Shown piece by piece: positions 6,546-10,914 of a stretch of DNA of 12,218 bases (position 1 is the first letter of the stretch; each line of letters opens with the position of its first letter). Below the pieces are notes generated by a model that did not search any database, was not told where the DNA came from, and saw nothing but the letters and a program-made list of their open reading frames with translations. Source of the DNA: Actinomycetota bacterium (lineage in GTDB: Bacteria > Actinomycetota > Thermoleophilia > Gaiellales > Gaiellaceae); the NCBI GenBank assembly GCA_019236545.1, contig JAFAIV010000213.1:1-12218 (forward strand), written 5' to 3'. A program made the translations under genes and the position numbers.

Positions 6546-6728
6546 ATGGAGGAGGACAAGCAAAGACAGCACGACCTGCTGCTCGCCTCCGCGCTAGCCA
6601 GAACCCTCGGCGATCTCGCGGAGAAGATCGACGGCGACTTCGCCGACGAGGCCACGGTCGCTGAGCTGCGCGAGCTGCAGGAGCGGGGCGAGGCGATCCT
6701 GCTCGAGGGGCGCCGCCACGGGAGATAG
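6546..6728 (+). CDS. Small helical protein of unknown function (60 aa)
   Basis: 60 residues, ATG to TAG, third codon positions almost all G or C. It starts MEEDKQRQHDLLLASALARTLGD and continues in predicted amphipathic helices (DEATVAELRELQERGEAILLEG), a likely helical hairpin or dimer. There is no cysteine, TM segment or signal peptide. I do not recognise a family. It follows the PAS gene by 65 bp on the same strand and ends 2 bp before a perfect terminator hairpin, which supports a real transcription unit ending here. The minus-strand frame opposite (6512-6808) is Ser/Arg-rich noise. Whether it is cotranscribed with the PAS gene is unclear, since the 6481-6545 spacer holds GC-rich partial repeats (CGGCGTCG at 6490 and 6502) but no clear promoter. 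Confidence 0.65.
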   Translation: MEEDKQRQHDLLLASALARTLGDLAEKIDGDFADEATVAELRELQERGEAILLEGRRHGR

Positions 6729-6730
6729 AC

Positions 6731-6757
6731 GGAGGGGCTGACGCGAGCAGCCCCTCC
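6731..6757 (+). terminator. Rho-independent-type terminator after the 60-aa gene
   Basis: Perfect 10-bp arms GGAGGGGCTG (6731-6740) and CAGCCCCTCC (6748-6757) with a 7-nt loop, 2 bp after the stop codon. A short pyrimidine tail TCTCCCC follows on the plus strand. Confidence 0.75.
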
Positions 6758-6823
6758 TCTCCCCTGGGCCGCAGAACGGTCGATATCTCCCGCGTCCGAC
6801 GGATTCACAAACGAGCAACGCGT

Positions 6824-6956
6824 AGTCCGCGCCGACCCGGAGCGGACTTGACGACGACCTCTCGTCGTAGCGCGGCTATGCCGGGTCGTATGTCACGGGC
6901 GTGTCACTCGAGGCTCCGTTCGTCTCGTCGAGTGCGCCGAGCCGGCCGTCCGGCTC
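6824..6956. repeat. Cluster of perfect 7-bp inverted repeats in a non-coding region
   Basis: Within the gene-free stretch 6758-7003 four perfect hairpins lie nearly side by side: AGTCCGC/GCGGACT (6824-6830, 6842-6848), ACGACGA/TCGTCGT (6851-6857, 6862-6868), CACTCGA/TCGAGTG (6905-6911, 6928-6934) and GAGCCGG/CCGGCTC (6939-6945, 6950-6956). A further pair, GACCCGG (6834-6840) and CCGGGTC (6881-6887), would compete with the first two. No open frame with coding character crosses it. It may encode a structured RNA, be a protein-binding region, or be decayed sequence; the strand is not determined. Confidence 0.45.
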
Positions 6957-6976
6957 ACCGAGTTCGAGAGACGAGA

Positions 6977-6997
6977 AACCCGCTCGTCGAGCGGGTT
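6977..6997 (-). terminator. Rho-independent terminator of the tRNA-Leu gene
   Basis: Arms AACCCGCT (6977-6984) and AGCGGGTT (6990-6997), extended by a C-G pair over a 3-nt loop. On the minus strand it begins 9 nt after the tRNA 3' end. The stem ends in TT and is followed by TCTCGTCTCT, a pyrimidine-rich, U-containing tail. Confidence 0.75.
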
Positions 6998-7005
6998 CCG
7001 TGTCA

Positions 7006-7090
7006 TGCGCTGGAGAGGACTTGAACCTCCACGGCCTATGCGGCCACTAGGCCCTCAACCTAGCGCGTCTACCAATTCCGCCACCAGCGC
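7006..7090 (-). tRNA. tRNA-Leu, anticodon GAG
   Basis: 85-nt class II tRNA. The acceptor stem is GCGCTGG/CCAGCGC with discriminator A (7006). The anticodon stem CTAGG/CCTAG holds loop TTGAGGG, with anticodon GAG at 7056-7054 on the minus strand, reading CTC/CTT leucine codons. A long variable arm (TGGCCGCATAGGCCG) is as expected for tRNA-Leu. The T arm is GGAGG-TTCAAGT-CCTCT with one G-U pair. The 3' CCA is not encoded (TGA follows the discriminator), so it must be added by the CCA-adding enzyme. CTC is a favoured leucine codon in this window, consistent with an important tRNA. Confidence 0.95.
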
Positions 7091-7102
7091 GAGAGCCCGC
7101 CT

Positions 7103-7108
7103 AGTGTA
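7103..7108 (-). promoter_or_regulatory. -10 box of the tRNA-Leu promoter
   Basis: TACACT on the minus strand (7108-7103, fits TAnnnT) lies 12 nt before the tRNA 5' end, so transcription would begin a few nt upstream of the mature tRNA. No good -35 is visible. The expected -35/-10 spacer coincides with the hairpin at 7111-7127. Confidence 0.45.
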
Positions 7109-7110
7109 GC

Positions 7111-7127
7111 GGCGCGGTGGCCGCGCC
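7111..7127 (-). terminator. GC hairpin just after the LuxR response-regulator gene
   Basis: Perfect 7-bp arms GGCGCGG (7111-7117) and CCGCGCC (7121-7127) with a 3-nt loop, 1 bp downstream of the regulator's TGA stop. There is no U-tract. It probably ends or stabilises the kinase-regulator transcript and sits within the tRNA promoter region. Confidence 0.45.
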
Positions 7128-7128
7128 C

Positions 7129-7755
7129 TCAGGCCGGCGCGATCAGGCCATTGGCGAGCGCGAAGAGGACGAGCTCGGCGCGGCTCTCGAGGCGGAGCTT
7201 CTGCATGATGTGGGCGCGGTGCGTGTCGACGGTGCGAACCGAGATGAAGAGCTTCTTGCCGATCTCCTGGTTCGTGTAGCCGAGCGCGAGAAGGTGCAGG
7301 ACGTCACGCTCGCGGTCGGAGAGCGGCTCGAGGGCGGGCTGGTCGTCCGCGACGACGAGCTTCGTGCCGAGATCCGGGTCGAGGTAGCCCTCGCCGGCCA
7401 TGACACGGTGGATCGCGGTGACGAGGTCCTTGTCGGACGCGCGCTTTGGCAGGTAGCCGGAGGCGCCTGCGCTCAGCGCCTGCCGCACGGCGCTGGGCGA
7501 CGCCTGGGACGAGACCACGAGCACGCGCGCGTCGGGCGCGACCTGCTTGATCTCGGGGATCGCGTCGCAGCCGCTCTTGCGCGGCAGCATCAGGTCGAGC
7601 AGCACGAGATCCGGCTGCAGCGCCCTGGCCTTCACGACCGCCTGCTCGACGGTGCCGGCCTCGCCGACCGGCTCGATGTCTGGCTCGTTCGCGAGCCGGG
7701 CGCGCATGCCGGAGCGCATCAGCTCGTGGTCGTCCACCAGCAAGACGTTGATCAC
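7129..7755 (-). CDS. NarL/FixJ-family response regulator (receiver + LuxR HTH)
   Basis: 208 residues, GTG start preceded by GGGAGG at 6-nt spacing, one of the few good ribosome binding sites in the window. The receiver domain (about 1-120) has acidic Asp8-Asp9, phosphoacceptor Asp54 in LLDLMLP, Ser82/Ser83 at the switch position and Lys104 in GYLPK. The LuxR-type HTH (about 142-205) reads LSDRERDVLHLLALGYTNQEIGKKL then SVRTVDTHRAHIMQKL, complete with the recognition helix. It is a DNA-binding transcription factor activated by phosphorylation and dimerisation. Its start overlaps the kinase stop in GTGA (7755-7752), so the two are translationally coupled and almost certainly a cognate pair. Target genes are not evident; the palindrome at 8808-8830 upstream of the operon is a candidate. 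Confidence 0.93.
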   Translation of the reverse strand: MINVLLVDDHELMRSGMRARLANEPDIEPVGEAGTVEQAVVKARALQPDLVLLDLMLPRKSGCDAIPEIKQVAPDARVLVVSSQASPSAVRQALSAGASGYLPKRASDKDLVTAIHRVMAGEGYLDPDLGTKLVVADDQPALEPLSDRERDVLHLLALGYTNQEIGKKLFISVRTVDTHRAHIMQKLRLESRAELVLFALANGLIAPA

Positions 7756-8675
7756 GGGAGACCTCCCGCGATGACGAGGCGCGCGCGGGTGCCGCCGCCG
7801 CGCCGGGATTCGAGCTCGAGAGTGCCGCCGAGGCGCTCGACGAGCCTGCGACAGAGCCCGAGGCCGACGCCGCTCCCCGAGGCGTAGTCGTGCGAGCCGA
7901 CGCCGGCGCCGTCGTCGTCGACGGTCAGCGTCCACGCGTGCGCCGTTCGGCCCGAGCCGACGACGATCGACCGCGCTCCCGCGGCGACCGCGTTCTTGAC
8001 GAGGTTGCGGAGGAGGATCGAGAGCGCGCCCGGGGTCATCGGCGCCTCGTCGTCCGAGGAGCACTCGACCGCTGCGGCGGATCGGGGCAGCTCCCGCACG
8101 ACCGCGTCGAGGCACGAGGACACCGGCGTCCCGGCCCGGCTGCCTCCCGCGCGAGCGGTCTCGAGGATGGAATCGACGAGATCGAGCGCGTCCCGGGCCA
8201 GCGCGGTCGGGTCGCCGCCGTGGGCGATCTCGAGCAGCGGGCCTTTCAGCTCGTGCGCGACCAGGGCAGCGAAGTCCTCCAGCGCCTCGTTCCTGCGCAC
8301 GAGCTCGCTCATGCGCACGAACAGCTGCTCCTCGGCGAGCCGCCGCCGCAGGACCGGCGCGAGCGTGCGCACGGCCGACGCGATCGTGCCCGACGGCGTC
8401 CCGTAGACGAGCAGCTCACCGGCGGACCCGAGCGGGTACGACGTCGCCTCGCCCTCATCGATCCCGGCCGCCGCCTCGAGTGCCAGGGCCGGCCCGCCGT
8501 CGGTGGCGGCCCACCACTCGACACCCGCGACGCCGAGCTCACGAGTGATGGTCTCGACGACCGAAGCCATCCCCGCGCCCGCGTCGGCGGCCACGGTGAG
8601 GTCGACGAGCGTGTTCTCCGCGAGCGCCTGCGTCGAGCTCCGGCCCGGCTGCGTCGTCTGGATCGTCGCGCTCAT
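7752..8675 (-). CDS. Soluble histidine kinase with GAF-like sensor region
   Basis: 307 residues from ATG 8675, without TM segments, so cytoplasmic. Residues about 20-110 form a small alpha/beta region resembling a reduced GAF domain (TITRELGVAGVEWWAAT..., YPLGSAGELLVYG). A linking helix leads to the phosphoacceptor box FAALVAHELKGPLLEI (His141). The catalytic domain has N-box LLRNLVKNAVAAG (Asn228), G1 box VDDDGAGV (253-259) and G2 box GSGVGLGLC (267-275), so it should be active. The dimerisation helices are short. The ligand is unknown; with no membrane segment the signal is probably intracellular or comes from a partner. The frame is open to 8813, so ATG 8714 or GTG 8813 are alternative starts, but the added Arg/Pro-rich residues look non-coding. 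It overlaps the downstream regulator by GTGA. Confidence 0.88.
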   Translation of the reverse strand: MSATIQTTQPGRSSTQALAENTLVDLTVAADAGAGMASVVETITRELGVAGVEWWAATDGGPALALEAAAGIDEGEATSYPLGSAGELLVYGTPSGTIASAVRTLAPVLRRRLAEEQLFVRMSELVRRNEALEDFAALVAHELKGPLLEIAHGGDPTALARDALDLVDSILETARAGGSRAGTPVSSCLDAVVRELPRSAAAVECSSDDEAPMTPGALSILLRNLVKNAVAAGARSIVVGSGRTAHAWTLTVDDDGAGVGSHDYASGSGVGLGLCRRLVERLGGTLELESRRGGGTRARLVIAGGLP

Positions 8676-8792
8676 CTCGCCGCAGAGGTTGGCAGCGCCG
8701 CCGCGCCGGGTCATCGCGGGAAGCCCGAGAACGGAGGCGCGGCCAGCGCCCATCCGGCGATTACGGCCAGCAGGAAGGAGGCTGGCTGGGGG

Positions 8793-8838
8793 TCGAGGAT
8801 TGCCGTCGGCCACAACGCAGGCTTGTGGCCCGCCTCGA
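8793..8838. promoter_or_regulatory. Candidate operator: hyphenated palindrome between divergent signalling genes
   Basis: GGCCACAA (8808-8815), 7 nt, TTGTGGCC (8823-8830) is a perfect 8-bp inverted repeat. It is flanked by a second pair of arms, TCGAGG (8793-8798) and CCTCGA (8833-8838). It lies in the 197-bp divergent region between the kinase (start 8675) and the BTAD gene (start 8873), about 43 bp before the latter. The 8-bp arms separated by about two-thirds of a helical turn suit a dimeric regulator. A further 6-bp repeat GCCAGC/GCTGGC (8766-8771, 8781-8786) is nearby. No convincing -35/-10 pair was found. Confidence 0.45.
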
Positions 8839-8872
8839 TGACGCGCCGCGCGGAAGAGGGAATGCTGCTGCC

Positions 8873-9763
8873 ATGGAGCAGACGACGCAGATCGAGGTCG
8901 GGATCCTCGGGCCGTTGCAGGTGACCGTGAACGGACGCCCGGCCGACGTCTCGGGCCCGAGGCGCACCATGCTCCTCGCGGTACTCGCCCTCCACCAGGG
9001 CCGCGTGGTCTCCGTCGACGCCCTGATCGACGCCGTGTGGGGCCTCGACGACTGCGTCTCGAGCCGCAACGCCCTCCACCACCACGTCGTCCGGCTCCGG
9101 GCGGCGCTCGGCAGGACCGCCCTCGTCGCCTTCCCGAACGGCTACGCCCTCGTCGCGGCGCCCACCGACGCGGCTGTCTGCGAGGAGTCGCTCGGCGCTG
9201 CGCGCCGCGCCCTCCGCGACGGCGACGCCGAGCTCGCCGAGGAGCTCGCCGGCAAGGCGCTCTCCGTCTGGCGCGGCGCCGCGCTGCAGGGCCTGACCGA
9301 CACGCCCTGGCTCCAGGCCGAGGCGCACCGGCTCGAGGAGCTGCGGATCGACGCCCTCGAGGAGCGCTTCGAGGCCGCGCTCGTGCTCGGCCGCCACCGC
9401 GAGGTCGTCTCCGAGCTCGAGCTGGCGATCGCGGAGAACCCCTTCCGCGAGCGCCTCTGGCGGCAGCTGATGATCGCGCTGTACCGGAGCGGCCGCCAGG
9501 CCGAGGCCCTGGACACCTTCCGCACCGCGCGGAACGTCTACGTCGAGGAGCTGGGTCTCGAGCCGAGCCCCGAGCTCCGGCGCGTCCAGGAGGCGATCCT
9601 CGCGCACGATCCCGCGCTCGCGGGCGGAGAGGTCGGCGGGCGCCGGGACGAGCTCGCGCGGCTCGTGCAGCAGCTTCGCGCCGATCTCCGGCGCGCCGAG
9701 GAGCTGTACGCGCGGGCCGTCAGCGGCGCCGACGACCGAGTGCTCGCGGGCGCGATGGCCTGA
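8873..9763 (+). CDS. BTAD-domain transcriptional regulator (AfsR/SARP-like)
   Basis: 296 residues. Residues 7-95 are an OmpR-type winged helix (VGILGPLQVTVNGRP, then RRTMLLAVLAL, VSVDALIDAVWG and LHHHVVRLRAALG, ending FPNGYALV). Residues about 100-247 are a bacterial transcriptional activation domain of TPR-like helices, with EAHRLEELRIDALEERFEAAL, NPFRERLWRQLMIALYRSGRQAEAL and the typical end YVEELGLEPSPELRRVQEAIL. This is the SARP layout without the NB-ARC ATPase of AfsR. The extra tail (250-296, ELARLVQQLRADLRRAEELYARAV) is predicted helical or coiled coil and could mediate contacts. SARPs normally activate secondary-metabolism or morphology genes by binding direct repeats; no such cluster is in this window. 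Start ATG 8873 is where homology begins. Probably cotranscribed with the receiver gene 21 bp downstream. Confidence 0.92.
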   Translation: MEQTTQIEVGILGPLQVTVNGRPADVSGPRRTMLLAVLALHQGRVVSVDALIDAVWGLDDCVSSRNALHHHVVRLRAALGRTALVAFPNGYALVAAPTDAAVCEESLGAARRALRDGDAELAEELAGKALSVWRGAALQGLTDTPWLQAEAHRLEELRIDALEERFEAALVLGRHREVVSELELAIAENPFRERLWRQLMIALYRSGRQAEALDTFRTARNVYVEELGLEPSPELRRVQEAILAHDPALAGGEVGGRRDELARLVQQLRADLRRAEELYARAVSGADDRVLAGAMA

Positions 9764-9784
9764 CGACGATTCCTGCTAGCTGCA

Positions 9785-10186
9785 ATGCCCGCGGTCAACA
9801 CCTCTGACAAGCTGGAAACGGTGACGCTCCGCTGCCTGATCGTCGACGACAACGCGTCCTTCCTCGAGGAGGCGTCCGCGCTGCTGCGCCGCGAGGGGCT
9901 GGAGGTCGTCGGAACCGCCTCGTCGATCGACGACGCGCTCGAGCGCGCGCACGAGCTCGAGCCCGACGTCGCGCTCGTCGACATCTCGCTCGGCGAGGAG
10001 AGCGGCTTCGACCTCGCGCGCCGCCTCGCCGAGTCCGCGAGCCACCCGCCGAGGGTCGTCCTCGTCTCGACGCACTCCGAGACGGAGCTCGCGGAGCTGA
10101 TCGACGACGCGCCGGTCGCGGGGTTCGTGCCGAAGGTGCAGCTTTCCGCAGGAGCGCTCCTCGCGCTCCTGGCCGCCGCCGACTAG
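9785..10186 (+). CDS. Receiver-only (single-domain) response regulator
   Basis: 133 residues forming one CheY-like receiver: LIVDDN with Asp21-Asp22, phosphoacceptor Asp66 in VALVDISLG, Ser95-Thr96 in VLVSTHS and Lys117 in GFVPK. All conserved phosphorylation residues are present, yet the protein stops after the last helix (LSAGALLALLAAAD) with no output domain. Its role is therefore phosphotransfer, phosphate buffering or binding to a partner. It starts 21 bp after the BTAD gene, so one transcript is likely. GTG 9821 (MTLRCLIVDDN) would match the usual receiver N-terminus better and is an alternative start; neither has a strong Shine-Dalgarno. Its TAG stop shares CTAG with the stop of the convergent regulator, leaving no room for a terminator. 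Confidence 0.88.
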   Translation: MPAVNTSDKLETVTLRCLIVDDNASFLEEASALLRREGLEVVGTASSIDDALERAHELEPDVALVDISLGEESGFDLARRLAESASHPPRVVLVSTHSETELAELIDDAPVAGFVPKVQLSAGALLALLAAAD

Positions 10187-10869
10187 CGCGCCTCGAGGAA
10201 CGCGATCACCGCGAGCACCCGCCGGTGATCCTCGTCCGTGTCCGGCAGGCGCAGCTTCCCGAGGATGCTGTGGACGTGCTTCTCGACCGTGCCGTCCGTC
10301 ACCCAGAGACGGTGCGCGATGCCGGCGTTCGAGCGGCCCTCGGCCATCAGCGCGAGCACCTCGCGCTCCCGCGGGCTGAGGTCCGCGAGCGGGTCGGAGA
10401 CGCGGCGGGCGTCGACGAGCTCCCGGACGAGCGCCGGGTCGACCGCGGTCCCGCCCTTCGTGACCCGGTCGAGCGTCTCGAGGAAGTCGTCGACGTCGGT
10501 GATGCGGCTCTTGAGCAGGTAGCCGCTGCGCTCGCCGCTCGCGAGCAGGTCCATCGCGTGCTCGACCTCGACGTGCGCGGAGAGCACGAGGATCGCGGTC
10601 GCCGGCGACTCCTCCCGGATCACGCGCGCCGCCTCGAGCCCCTCTGTGGTCCCGGTGGGCGGCATGCGGATGTCGACGATGGCCAGATCGGGCTGCTCGG
10701 AGCGGACGAGCTCCAGGAGCTCGTCGCGGTCCCCCGCCTGGCCGACCACCTCGTAGCCGGCCCGGTCGAGCAGGCTCGCGAGGCCCTCGCGCAGGAGGAC
10801 GTCGTCGTCTGCGATGACGACACGGCCGCGACTCCGCACGGCTTCCGCGCTCTGCTCCATCGCTCCCAT
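10183..10869 (-). CDS. NarL-family response regulator (receiver + LuxR HTH)
   Basis: 228 residues. The receiver (about 16-135) has Asp21-Asp22-Asp23, phosphoacceptor Asp66 in LAIVDIRMPP, Ser97 in LVLSAH and Lys120 in GYLLKSR. The LuxR HTH (about 163-207) has LSPREREVLALMAEGRSN, AGIAHRLW and DGTVEKHVHSILGKL, then a conserved C-terminal helix DHRRVLAVIAFLEAR. It is a typical actinobacterial partner of LHDGAQQRF-type kinases, and such a kinase starts 45 bp away on the other strand. Two starts are possible: ATG 10869, or ATG 10860 (MEQSAEAV), which would be leaderless from GATAAT at 10873-10868. The 3' end overlaps the receiver-only gene by 4 bp. Confidence 0.92.
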   Translation of the reverse strand: MGAMEQSAEAVRSRGRVVIADDDVLLREGLASLLDRAGYEVVGQAGDRDELLELVRSEQPDLAIVDIRMPPTGTTEGLEAARVIREESPATAILVLSAHVEVEHAMDLLASGERSGYLLKSRITDVDDFLETLDRVTKGGTAVDPALVRELVDARRVSDPLADLSPREREVLALMAEGRSNAGIAHRLWVTDGTVEKHVHSILGKLRLPDTDEDHRRVLAVIAFLEAR

Positions 10870-10873
10870 TATC
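10868..10873 (-). promoter_or_regulatory. Putative -10 box for the NarL regulator
   Basis: GATAAT on the minus strand (10873-10868) matches TATAAT at five of six positions and lies 7 nt upstream of ATG 10860. If used, transcription would start at or next to that ATG (leaderless), making 10860 rather than 10869 the true start. No -35 match is visible at 17 nt. The 45-bp divergent spacer to the kinase at 10915 must hold both promoters. Confidence 0.35.
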
Positions 10874-10914
10874 TTCGTCTTGCGGGCGCTTCTCGCGCGT
10901 GAGACCCTAAATCG

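Noticed and set aside
6848..6880. Possible promoter TTGACG ... CTATG in the hairpin-rich region
   Set aside because: The -10-like GCTATG is 21 nt from TTGACG, too far for a normal sigma-70 spacer, and a stem-loop fills the gap.
8676..8813. Extension of the soluble kinase to GTG 8813 or ATG 8714
   Set aside because: The residues are Arg/Pro/Gly-rich without kinase homology, the extension to 8813 reaches into the operator-like palindrome, and no Shine-Dalgarno supports it. ATG 8714 cannot be fully excluded.
8711..9607. 298-codon minus-strand frame opposite the BTAD gene
   Set aside because: Low-complexity antisense shadow; the plus strand encodes a complete winged helix and BTAD domain.
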